DNA of 64,000 bases from Prevotella sp. 10(H) (GTDB lineage Bacteria > Bacteroidota > Bacteroidia > Bacteroidales > Dysgonomonadaceae). The notes beneath the pieces are model-generated. The model searched no databases, was not told the origin of the DNA, and saw nothing but the letters and a program-made list of their open reading frames with translations. Positions 26,837-34,931 of the stretch are shown piece after piece. The first letter of the stretch is position 1. Each line of letters starts with the position of its first letter. The position numbers and the translations under genes were made by a program. The stretch is from assembly GCF_000711235.1 (NCBI RefSeq), contig NZ_JOMI01000001.1, forward strand, positions 248,001-312,000, given 5' to 3'.

Positions 26837-27388
26837 ATGCTGAATGACCTATTCGTATTAAAAAAGATAAAAGAGGGGGACATAAAGACATTCGAACAGG
26901 TCTTTCGTCAATATTATGCCCCCCTTTGTCTTTACGGATGCAGCATAACAAAACGAAGAGATGTTGCAGAAGAAATCGTACAGGAATTATTCTATGTATG
27001 GTGGAAAGACAGGGAAAACATTCAGATACTGCACTCCCTTAAGAGTTACCTCTACGGGGCAGTACGGAACCAGTCGCTGCAATATCTGGAACATCTCGAA
27101 GTACAGGGCCGTCACCGCGAAAAGGTACTGACTACCAACAATAAAATACAGGACAGTACACCACACCAGCAACTCGAATATAAAGAGCTGGAAGAAGTGA
27201 TAAACCGCACCCTGAAACAACTGCCCGACCGCAGACTGAAAATATTCAGGATGCACCGCATGGAAGGCAAAAAGTACAAGGAAATAGCTGAAATACTTTC
27301 CGTATCGGTAAAGACTATCGAGGCCGAGATGACAAAGGCATATCAAATATTACGACAGGAGATAGAAAAATATACGCACGTATTATGA
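26837..27388 (+). CDS. RNA polymerase ECF sigma-70 factor
   Basis: 183 residues from ATG 26837 (a GTG at 26828 is in frame but less likely). Region 2 is near residues 20-90 ('FEQVFRQYYAPLCLYGC', 'AEEIVQELFYVWWKDRENI', 'LKSYLYGAVRNQSLQYL'); region 4 is near 120-180 ('LKQLPDRRLKIFRMHRMEGKKYKEIAEILSVSVKTIEAEMTKAYQILR'-type helix-turn-helix, quoted in part). It belongs to the Bacteroidetes ECF group that pairs with FecR-like anti-sigma factors, and it overlaps the FecR gene by 4 bases. Confidence 0.92.
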   Translation: MLNDLFVLKKIKEGDIKTFEQVFRQYYAPLCLYGCSITKRRDVAEEIVQELFYVWWKDRENIQILHSLKSYLYGAVRNQSLQYLEHLEVQGRHREKVLTTNNKIQDSTPHQQLEYKELEEVINRTLKQLPDRRLKIFRMHRMEGKKYKEIAEILSVSVKTIEAEMTKAYQILRQEIEKYTHVL

Positions 27389-28242
27389 TTTTAAAAGAAA
27401 AAAACGATAAACTGACAAACGAGGCTTGGGACGCCCTATACAAGCGTTTCGAAGACGACGGACTACTACCTGCTCAGGAAGAAAAGCCAAAACGGGTTGT
27501 ATTCCGTCCGGCAGTACTCAGATGGACAGCCGTTGCTGCCGTCGTATCTATCTGCTTAGCCTCGGCGCTGGTTATCAAACAACTGAATACGCCAAAGATA
27601 GAGACCCTTACGTTGCAAAACAACGAAAACACCTCTACCCTTGTCACCACATTGGAAGACGGCTCGGTAGTTTACCTCTCGCAACAGGCATCGCTGGTAT
27701 ACCCCGTACATTTCGAAGAAACAAAACGGGAAGTTGCCATGCAGGGCGATGCATTTTTCGAAATCAGTAAAAACAAAGAAAAGCCATTCATTATCGATAC
27801 CGAGACTGCTACGATCGAGGTCCTCGGAACAGCATTCAACATTGTGAGCAAAGACAGCGAATCTTTCTCACTATCGGTGAAAAACGGCGAAGTAAAAGTA
27901 ACATTGAAAAAAGACGGACAGAGCGTGAATGTGAGGGCAGGAGAAAGCGTACTGCTTCAATCGGACAATCTAACAAAGAAAGTATCGGCAAATACATCAC
28001 AGTTCGAAAGTTATCTGAAGCAAATACATTTCAAGGACGAAAAGCTGGCTGATGTGATCCGCATCATAAACATGAATTCCGGGTCTACGGAACTGGCTCT
28101 ATCTCCCGAACTGAAAGATAGATTGCTGACAATGACATTATCGAACGATTCACCGGAAACAATTGCGCAGCTGATCTGCCTTGCATTAAATCTGACATCG
28201 ACCCGAAACGGAGATGTTATTACCATATCGGCATCTGAATAG
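27385..28242 (+). CDS. FecR-family anti-sigma factor
   Basis: 285 residues. The cytoplasmic N-terminal part (about 1-45) is expected to bind the sigma factor. One transmembrane helix lies at about 49-67 (WTAVAAVVSICLASALVI). The periplasmic FecR domain is at about 80-190 ('LEDGSVVYLSQQASLVYP', 'VAMQGDAFFEISKNKEKPFII', 'EVLGTAFNIV', 'VRAGESVLL'). A DUF4974-type C-terminal domain (about 200-285) contains 'FKDEKLADVIRIINMN' and 'LTMTLSNDSPETIAQLICLAL'. It signals from the periplasm to the sigma factor. It overlaps the sigma gene (ATGA-type) and is 11 bases ahead of an STN-domain protein, the expected signalling partner. Confidence 0.92.
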   Translation: MILKEKNDKLTNEAWDALYKRFEDDGLLPAQEEKPKRVVFRPAVLRWTAVAAVVSICLASALVIKQLNTPKIETLTLQNNENTSTLVTTLEDGSVVYLSQQASLVYPVHFEETKREVAMQGDAFFEISKNKEKPFIIDTETATIEVLGTAFNIVSKDSESFSLSVKNGEVKVTLKKDGQSVNVRAGESVLLQSDNLTKKVSANTSQFESYLKQIHFKDEKLADVIRIINMNSGSTELALSPELKDRLLTMTLSNDSPETIAQLICLALNLTSTRNGDVITISASE

Positions 28243-28253
28243 TACACGACATC

Positions 28254-29831
28254 ATGAAAAACACGGTCAGAAATACGTTACATCGTTTTTCTGCCTGCCT
28301 GTTACTACTAATCACGGTAACTTCCTTGCAGGCACAGGATGGACGTGTGCTCGACCGTATCGTGGAATTGTCTAAATCGAAAGGAACGATATACCAATTG
28401 CTGAAAGAAGTATCCGGCCAGTCGGGATACCTTTTTATTTACGACAGCCAGGTAATAGATAACGATAAGACGGTGAAAATCCGTAAAGGAAAATACACAC
28501 TGCGGCAAGCTATTTATACCATTACCGATAATAATCAGTTGCAGATAGACATCATCGGAAACCACATACTCTTGCGAAAAGAGGCTGTAAAGAAAGAATC
28601 AAGGCCTGTCCGGCAGCAGATACAATTGCCCTTAAAAGACACATCCTATTTCACTATCAGTGGCAAAATTTATGACCGTATAACAGACGACCCGATAGTA
28701 TATGGCTCCATAAGCCTGAACTATACGACGATAGGAACAGTAACCAATCAGAACGGGGAATTTCGCCTGAACATCCCCGATTCACTGCGCAATGGCATTG
28801 TGAAATTCTCACATATCGGTTACCAGACTCAGGAAATAGAAGCCGGGTTGCTGGACGGGCAGCATATAAACCTCTCGATCGACCCCCAAATAATTTCGTT
28901 GCAGGAAGTAGTTATCAGGGTTGTAGACCCAAGAGAAGCCATCAAAGACATGCTGGAAAAGAGGGAAATCAATTATTCCGATAAGCCGGCACGCATTACT
29001 GCTTTCTACCGCGAAGGAACGGACCATAAGAAAAAGAATCTCGACCTTACCGAAAGCGTCGTTGAAGTTTATAAAACCGGGTATAACAATGAGGCGCAAA
29101 ACGACCAAACCAAACTGATAAAGATGCGCCGGATCGTAAACAAACAGCTGGACGATACATTGTTTACAAAAATGAAATCGGGCTTGTACTCTACTTTTGT
29201 ACTGGATATCATCCGGGATTTGCCGGATTTCCTTGCGTTGGAAGAACATGCGCCTTATATGTATACGCATAGCGATATCACCATGATAGACGACAGGCGG
29301 GTGAATGTGATTTCATTCGAACAAACAAAGCATACTAAGGCACCGATGATGAAAGGAGAACTATTTATCGATGCCGAGAATTCAGCGTTACTGGAAGCCC
29401 GTTTCGAAATAAATCCTAAGCATACGGAAAAAGCAACACACTGGTTTATTGAGAAATCATCGCCAAAAATAAGAATGACTTTACAGGAAGCAAAATATAT
29501 CGTTTCGTACAGGCAGTCTGACAATGGGAAATACTACATCAACCATGTAAGAGGAGACTTACATTTCAAAGCAAGAATAAAAGGCAAATGGTTTAGCTCA
29601 CCGCTACACCTGTGGTTCGAAATGGTGAACTGCAAAACGGAAACGGGAGATAATATAAAAGGATTCGGCAGGAAGGAACGCTTATCGCCTCACAAAATAT
29701 TTTCGGAAACGAAATATAAATATGATAAAAGCTTTTGGGGTAATTTCAATGTCATACTGCCCGAAGATAAGTTGAAAGAGACGATTCTCGACAGGCTGAA
29801 CGAAGTGACTGAGACTGTTGGTGAAGAATGA
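28254..29831 (+). CDS. STN-domain surface protein with carboxypeptidase regulatory domain, no barrel
   Basis: 525 residues; signal peptide ending near SLQAQ. Residues about 30-110 are an STN (secretin/TonB short N-terminal) domain ('GTIYQLLKEVSGQSGYLFIYDSQ', 'YTLRQAIYTITDNNQLQIDI'), the module that contacts FecR in signalling receptors. Residues about 130-215 are a carboxypeptidase regulatory domain. From about 220 it is homologous to the protein at 25514 ('VVDPREAIKDMLEKREINYS', 'ITAFYREGTDHKKKNLDLTE', 'SFWGNFNVILPEDKL'). There is no plug or beta barrel, so this is not a transporter. It may sense an envelope cue and pass it to the FecR protein encoded just upstream. It ends 7 bases from a convergent gene. 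Confidence 0.8.
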   Translation: MKNTVRNTLHRFSACLLLLITVTSLQAQDGRVLDRIVELSKSKGTIYQLLKEVSGQSGYLFIYDSQVIDNDKTVKIRKGKYTLRQAIYTITDNNQLQIDIIGNHILLRKEAVKKESRPVRQQIQLPLKDTSYFTISGKIYDRITDDPIVYGSISLNYTTIGTVTNQNGEFRLNIPDSLRNGIVKFSHIGYQTQEIEAGLLDGQHINLSIDPQIISLQEVVIRVVDPREAIKDMLEKREINYSDKPARITAFYREGTDHKKKNLDLTESVVEVYKTGYNNEAQNDQTKLIKMRRIVNKQLDDTLFTKMKSGLYSTFVLDIIRDLPDFLALEEHAPYMYTHSDITMIDDRRVNVISFEQTKHTKAPMMKGELFIDAENSALLEARFEINPKHTEKATHWFIEKSSPKIRMTLQEAKYIVSYRQSDNGKYYINHVRGDLHFKARIKGKWFSSPLHLWFEMVNCKTETGDNIKGFGRKERLSPHKIFSETKYKYDKSFWGNFNVILPEDKLKETILDRLNEVTETVGEE

Positions 29832-29838
29832 AATGTGG

Positions 29839-31206
29839 TTATAACAGACGGTTATCCGCCTCTTCCAGTTCTACATGGAATGAATTTTCCTGTCCGTCAT
29901 AAGTTACATATTGTTCCCTGTAACCCAGAAAAGCTATTTTAATTTTCTGATTCCTTATATAGGGATTTATTTTTAGCCTTGCTATCCCGTCAAGACCACA
30001 TATTCCATAATTATTTGTTCCTACTATCTCTGCAAGGGCACCAATAAGTGGTTCTTTCGTCTTTTTATCGATTACAGATATGGATATTCCGGCCTTATTT
30101 TCAGAAAGCTTATTCAGAATAGTTGAAATCTGATTATCGTTTTTAATTATTTCTGTTGCTTCTGTTATTGTCAGGTTGTTGACCTCTCCGGCCTTGATAT
30201 TTATCGTATGTTTACTGAATACCTTTCCCGGATAAAAAATATATACATCGTATTCATCGTTATCATGTCCGGGCACAGCACTCACATAGATATCATTTCC
30301 ATAAATCGGACTGTAAATCTGTGAATTGGAATATTCCCGCTCCTGTTTATCGAGCAGAATAATATATACAGGTGTATATCGCCATATATCGGGATATGAT
30401 AATCTCAGTACGGTATTTGTCTTATTGTGCGGAATAAATATCTGCTTAACAAAGTCGTCGTATTCGTAAAGCATCTGATAATAGAGAAGATTCGGGCCAA
30501 TATAATCCAATTGTTTATCGGAACTTTTCAATATTTTTATCTTATCCGATTTCATTATATATTTTTCTCCACCATACGGCAATATGCTTTTCCTGTCTTC
30601 GCCTTTAGTAATTACCATACTATCCTGTCCGGATGGTAAGAGTAAAAAGTGGTGATTATATTCCTTACCTTTATATGATACAACCGGACGTGATTTTTTA
30701 TATTTAAAATCGTAATCCATAACAAATAATTCCTTAGCCAGCGATTTCTTTTCATTCTTTGTCAGTTGCGAAGACATCCGCCGGAACTTCACATTTGGCA
30801 AATCTTCATTACCGTCTTGAAATAATTTTTGCGGATTGATATATAAAAAAGTGCGGCAGTTTTCTTTTATTTCAAAATTGGTCAGTATTACTTCAAAGTA
30901 TGTAGCCCGTAGCCTTATAGTATGCTTCCCTCCTTTCAGGCGTATGCCGTAAGGCCCGGTATTAAGTGCTGTCGGAAAATATCGCAGTGTATCGTCTACC
31001 CATACTATCATAGTTTCAAAATGGTTGTCTGTGCCTTGTGCCGGTATCAGCAATGTACAGGTATCCGGTTCGGTAATGGTATGAATTGCTGTGTCAAATT
31101 TAGGATAGAGGTATTTGGCTACAGGGGTATTAACAACGCTTTGGGCATCGGTACATATAGCAGGTAATAAAAGAAGAAGAAGAAGTAAGTAGTAGTAAAG
31201 TTTCAT
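29839..31206 (-). CDS. Secreted protein with C-terminal carboxypeptidase-like regulatory domain
   Basis: 455 residues with a very leucine-rich signal peptide. No enzyme family is recognised in residues 25-370, which look beta-rich ('HTIRLRATYFEVILTNFEIK', 'PVYIILLDKQEREYSNSQIY'). Residues about 375-450 resemble a carboxypeptidase regulatory/transthyretin-like domain ('ISVIDKKTKEPLIGALAEIVG', 'KIAFLGYREQYVTYDG'; quoted in part). It is likely periplasmic or surface located. It is convergent with the STN protein and on its own; no operon partner is clear. Confidence 0.65.
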   Translation of the reverse strand: MKLYYYLLLLLLLLPAICTDAQSVVNTPVAKYLYPKFDTAIHTITEPDTCTLLIPAQGTDNHFETMIVWVDDTLRYFPTALNTGPYGIRLKGGKHTIRLRATYFEVILTNFEIKENCRTFLYINPQKLFQDGNEDLPNVKFRRMSSQLTKNEKKSLAKELFVMDYDFKYKKSRPVVSYKGKEYNHHFLLLPSGQDSMVITKGEDRKSILPYGGEKYIMKSDKIKILKSSDKQLDYIGPNLLYYQMLYEYDDFVKQIFIPHNKTNTVLRLSYPDIWRYTPVYIILLDKQEREYSNSQIYSPIYGNDIYVSAVPGHDNDEYDVYIFYPGKVFSKHTINIKAGEVNNLTITEATEIIKNDNQISTILNKLSENKAGISISVIDKKTKEPLIGALAEIVGTNNYGICGLDGIARLKINPYIRNQKIKIAFLGYREQYVTYDGQENSFHVELEEADNRLL

Positions 31207-31253
31207 AGAATATTTTATAACATAACTGTCAATTGTGAATTATCCACTAAAAA

Positions 31254-31649
31254 TTACATCACCAATTCCTCAAACAACTTCTCAAACGTCTTGCCCAAAT
31301 CATCCGAAAAGCCCTTATTCGACCGCGAAGTCTGTATCGAAGTACTGCGCACAGCGGTCAGCCAGCGGTAACGCTCGGTAATATCAAGCGATGCAATAGG
31401 GCCGCCCTCATTCGACGCCATGCATATTTTATCAAAAGCTTTGAGATTTTCGCGTAATGTTTCCATATCCAGTTCGCCGGAGAACAAAGCAAGTTTAGCC
31501 TCATCTATATGATACCGTGCTTTCAGGAATTTCTCCCGCTTGCAGTACATAATGACGCCCACATTTATAAATTCTTCGCGCTCTACCCTCGGCACAACAC
31601 GGATGACGGCGTATTCATATAAGTGTTTTCCTTGCATTTTGCGCTTCAT
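31254..31649 (-). CDS. DUF3037 family protein
   Basis: 131 residues (127 if it starts at the second Met, at 31637). It matches DUF3037: 'YEYAVIRVVPRVEREEFINVGVIMYCK' (in part), 'FLKARYHIDEAKL', 'YRWLTAVRSTSIQTSRSNKGFSDD'. The function is unknown. In many bacteria DUF3037 genes directly follow a HipA-like kinase gene, as here, where the start overlaps the end of that gene by 35 bases (23 with the later start). Confidence 0.8.
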   Translation of the reverse strand: MKRKMQGKHLYEYAVIRVVPRVEREEFINVGVIMYCKREKFLKARYHIDEAKLALFSGELDMETLRENLKAFDKICMASNEGGPIASLDITERYRWLTAVRSTSIQTSRSNKGFSDDLGKTFEKLFEELVM

Positions 31650-32397
31650 TTATAAATATTGCTGAATTCTTTATCCGCTCGTTCAGGAAGTCGATATATA
31701 CCTGTCGTATGCTGTCGGGCGATTCCTCACTCCCACCCCAGTTGAGCCAGTCGTCAGGCAAAGTGTTCACAATGTAAGTTATCTTTTCCGGTGTCAGTAT
31801 CTTTTTGAATGCGGCATCAGCTTCGTCGAGCTTATCCGCCCAAGACAGTAATACATGGTCTTTTATTTGTACAAAAGGACTCACGGCATACTTCTCCCAT
31901 CCTGCCCACGAATGATGAAAGTAGAGCGACGCGCCATGGTCGATAAGCCAAAGTTCCTTATGCCACATCAGCATATTTGTATTTCGCGCCGTACGGTCTA
32001 CATTGGTCAGCAAGGCATCCATCCATACGATTTGCGATGCTGTAAGACTGTCTATCTGCGTCACTACAGGGTCGAATGTCAAAGCACCCGAAAGGAAATG
32101 TAGCCCCATATTCAGCCCGTGGCTTGCCCTGAGCAAGTCCTGTACTTCTTCATCTCCCTGACTAAGCCCGAAAGCCTCATCGAGATTGATAAAAACCATT
32201 TCCGGCACACGGAATCCGAGTGTTTGAGCCACAAGCCCACCAACAAGTTCGCTTACAAGCATCTTTGTGCCATGCCCCGCCCCGCGAAATTTGACAACAT
32301 ATTTAAACCCGTCGTCAGCTTCGGCAAGAGCAGGTAAAGAGCCGCCCTCCCGCAAGGGTGTAATATATCGTGTAACATTTACCGTACGTAATTCCAT
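31615..32397 (-). CDS. HipA-like kinase family protein
   Basis: 260 residues, soluble. Kinase-like features: 'GFKYVVKFRGAGHG' near residues 29-43 (Lys in a beta strand plus a glycine-rich turn), catalytic loop 'DALLTNVDRTARNTNML' near residue 125, and metal-binding 'LWLIDHGASLYF' near 150. This matches the short stand-alone HipA-like family rather than the two-domain HipA toxin of about 430 residues. No HipB-type DNA-binding antitoxin is adjacent; the partner is DUF3037. It may be a regulatory protein kinase; the target is unknown. Confidence 0.8.
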   Translation of the reverse strand: MELRTVNVTRYITPLREGGSLPALAEADDGFKYVVKFRGAGHGTKMLVSELVGGLVAQTLGFRVPEMVFINLDEAFGLSQGDEEVQDLLRASHGLNMGLHFLSGALTFDPVVTQIDSLTASQIVWMDALLTNVDRTARNTNMLMWHKELWLIDHGASLYFHHSWAGWEKYAVSPFVQIKDHVLLSWADKLDEADAAFKKILTPEKITYIVNTLPDDWLNWGGSEESPDSIRQVYIDFLNERIKNSAIFINEAQNARKTLI

Positions 32398-32467
32398 CTT
32401 ATATATTTTTACAGGAGTAAAGATAGAAAGAATAGTGATACTATAACTACAACATACGGCAAGCCGT

Positions 32468-33892
32468 CTACATCAAAGGTGTAAATATCCGCATTACCGA
32501 TTCCATAAAACGGCGCCAAACATGGCGTTTATCCCATTTGGTACGCGATACTTCGGTAGAATTCGTTAAATCTTCGGCAAATATCTCTTTTGCCTTACTC
32601 GCTGTTTCGCGGTCGTAAACGAAAGCATCGGTTTCAAAACTCAATTCGAAACTGCGGGTATCCATATTCGCCGAACCGAGTATGGTCAGGCAATCGTCTA
32701 TTACCATGCATTTGGTATGGATAAATCCTTTTTCGTAGAGATAAACCTTTATATTATAATTCAGTAAGTCTTTGACAAACGAATGTGTCGACCTGTCTAC
32801 AAAAAAGCTGTCGGATTTTCGGGGAAGTATCATTTGTATCTTTACCCCACTTATCGATGCCGTCTGCAATGCGCTTAGTATTTTTTCGGTAGGCATAAAG
32901 TAAGGTGTTTGTATACAAATGCTTTCTTTAGCGCTGTTAATCGCCTGAAACATTCCCCTTTCGATACTATTATAGATATCTATCGGGCCGCTGGATATGA
33001 TTTGCAGCGGATTGTCGCCTTTGGATTCAGATGTAGGAAAATAAGGGGTCAATTCGGGCACCGATTTATGTGAAAAGTACCAGTCTGAGAAAAATACGTG
33101 CTGCAAGCCTTTCACTCCGTTACCTTCGATACGTATCTGTACGTCGCGCCACGGCCCCCATTTCAGTCCTTCGATATAGCAGTCACCTACATTCATACCG
33201 CCGATGTAACCTACTGTGCCGTCTATAACCACCAACTTACGGTGATTCCGGTAATTTACCCTGCGGGCTATCCACGGCAATTTCATTTGTAAAAAGCATC
33301 CCACTTCAATGCCCTCTTTCTGCATCTCTTTAAAATAGCGGTTACGGGTTTTGATTGAACCCACATCATCGTATATAAGCCTTACTTCCACCCCTTCGCG
33401 TACTTTTTTTATCAACAGGTCTTTCAGGCGATTGCCTATATTATCATCTATTATCTTATAATATAAAAGGTGGACATGATGCTTTGCCTTTTCTATGTCG
33501 GCAAACAAATGCCTGAACTTTTCTTCGCCCGATGCATAAAAATCTATCTTGTTTCCGTCGAGTACGGGCGCAAAATTGATATTCTGAAGCATCTTTACCA
33601 GCTTTTCATATTCTGGGGGGTAATTATTTACGCCATGTATATCGTACTTCGGCGTATATTTGGTATCCAGCCCCTTGTACAGTTTCTTTACTATCCTGTA
33701 TTTCTTACGGTGCTCTTCACCAAAGAACAGATATAAAATAATCCCCACTATAGGAAGGAAGATAAGAACGAGTATCCACGAGATAGTCTTTGTCGGACTG
33801 CGGTTTTCGGAAAGGATGACGAAAATGATACTTACCACCATTATGATAAGCAGTATTTCCAAAACAAGAAAAACGATAGCTTGTGTATCCAT
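32468..33892 (-). CDS. cls: Cardiolipin synthase (phospholipase D superfamily)
   Basis: 474 residues. Two N-terminal membrane helices (about 5-28 and 38-58) are followed by two HKD (HxKxxxxD) motifs: 'NHRKLVVIDGTVGYIGGMN' near residue 215 and 'HTKCMVIDDCLTILGSANMD' near 395. It joins two phosphatidylglycerol molecules to give cardiolipin and glycerol at the inner membrane. The length and layout are typical of bacterial ClsA-type enzymes. A -7-like element, TATTTTTG, is on the minus strand at 33915-33922. Confidence 0.93.
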   Translation of the reverse strand: MDTQAIVFLVLEILLIIMVVSIIFVILSENRSPTKTISWILVLIFLPIVGIILYLFFGEEHRKKYRIVKKLYKGLDTKYTPKYDIHGVNNYPPEYEKLVKMLQNINFAPVLDGNKIDFYASGEEKFRHLFADIEKAKHHVHLLYYKIIDDNIGNRLKDLLIKKVREGVEVRLIYDDVGSIKTRNRYFKEMQKEGIEVGCFLQMKLPWIARRVNYRNHRKLVVIDGTVGYIGGMNVGDCYIEGLKWGPWRDVQIRIEGNGVKGLQHVFFSDWYFSHKSVPELTPYFPTSESKGDNPLQIISSGPIDIYNSIERGMFQAINSAKESICIQTPYFMPTEKILSALQTASISGVKIQMILPRKSDSFFVDRSTHSFVKDLLNYNIKVYLYEKGFIHTKCMVIDDCLTILGSANMDTRSFELSFETDAFVYDRETASKAKEIFAEDLTNSTEVSRTKWDKRHVWRRFMESVMRIFTPLM

Positions 33893-33982
33893 GATATATG
33901 CTTTTTGTAATAAACAAAAATAAGATTTTCAAAATTAACATCAAACAGTTTCTCCGGCACGACCTGTTTTGCCGAAAAAGCG

Positions 33983-34693
33983 TCATAAAAGACTTATATC
34001 GTCTGATTCCTGTGCGGTTTCACCCTCATTATCCATATGGCGTGCATCGCAGAAAGGCTTATTCTGAGATTTACCGCAACGGCAGAGGGTCACCCTGTTG
34101 CGTACCGGATAGATACCACCTTCCGCATCTTCTATAATTATACCGCCTTTAACCCAGATAGGGCCACGCACCTGACAATCGGGGTCTTCGAGTACGCTTA
34201 TCTCTTTGGGCAACCGAGGCTCTATTCTTTGTCCGTATTTAGTCACGGCTGTCAGCCTTCCGCTCGGGCACTTACAGCACTGATCGATAACGATATCTTT
34301 AATTTTCGGATTGTCTTTATCTTTTACCAGATCCCATGTAGTACCGTTGGTATCGCAAAAGCGTCCTACAGCACAGAGTATTTCGGCATCGAGCAGATCG
34401 ATTTGCTCGCCCTGAATAAATCCCGCCATTTCATCATAAGTCTTATGTTCTGCCGTTTCCCTGCTTTCAAATCCGTGATAGTGAGAACCGTCGCAGTAAG
34501 GTTTATCGTTTGACATCCCGCAACGGCAAAGATGATATACCGGCTGATCTTCATAATCCTTTTGCTTCGCATATTCCACACACGCACCTTCCGCATCGGG
34601 AACAAGATTCAGCTGGTTTAAAGGAACATTGCCGGACACTTCGTAGGGGCCGTCTTCCAGAACTTTTACTCTTTCGGGATTTTGTGAGCTCAT
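33983..34693 (-). CDS. CDGSH iron-sulfur domain protein (double)
   Basis: 236 residues from ATG 34693; the frame is open 10 codons upstream, but this Met starts the conserved part. Two CDGSH-type [2Fe-2S] motifs: 'LCRCGMSNDKPYCDGSH' near residue 65 and 'LCRCGKSQNKPFCDARH' near 215. Each has the 3-Cys/1-His set (CxC...C...H). Between them is a Cys-rich stretch (LCAVGRFCD..., DQCCKCPSGRL) resembling a ferredoxin-like domain. It is likely a cytoplasmic electron-transfer or redox-sensing protein. Confidence 0.88.
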   Translation of the reverse strand: MSSQNPERVKVLEDGPYEVSGNVPLNQLNLVPDAEGACVEYAKQKDYEDQPVYHLCRCGMSNDKPYCDGSHYHGFESRETAEHKTYDEMAGFIQGEQIDLLDAEILCAVGRFCDTNGTTWDLVKDKDNPKIKDIVIDQCCKCPSGRLTAVTKYGQRIEPRLPKEISVLEDPDCQVRGPIWVKGGIIIEDAEGGIYPVRNRVTLCRCGKSQNKPFCDARHMDNEGETAQESDDISLL

Positions 34694-34763
34694 GATGATC
34701 TTTTTAGTTTCTATTCTTAACAAATTCTCAGCTTGATTGGTTTTATTACTGAATCATTATAAC

Positions 34764-34795
34764 AAAAAAAAGTCCGCGACATCACATCGCAGACT
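34764..34795 (-). terminator. Terminator of the GH29 gene
   Basis: On the minus strand: AGTCTGCGA, 7-base loop, TCGCGGACT (one G-T pair), followed by seven T residues (plus-strand A run 34764-34770). It is 137 bases past the stop of the fucosidase gene at 34932. Confidence 0.75.
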
Positions 34796-34931
34796 TCCCT
34801 AAACCTTAACACAAACTTTACAAAACTACACATAGTATAAACCACAATAAGGTGGTTTTGGTTCTGAAAGTTGGATTAATTAACCTTTTTATACTTATTT
34901 TCAAATTTTTCGTCATATTAGGCCACAACTA

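Noticed and set aside
31615-32397. A HipBA toxin-antitoxin call
   Set aside because: The protein is much shorter than HipA toxins and there is no HipB-like DNA-binding gene; the neighbour is DUF3037.
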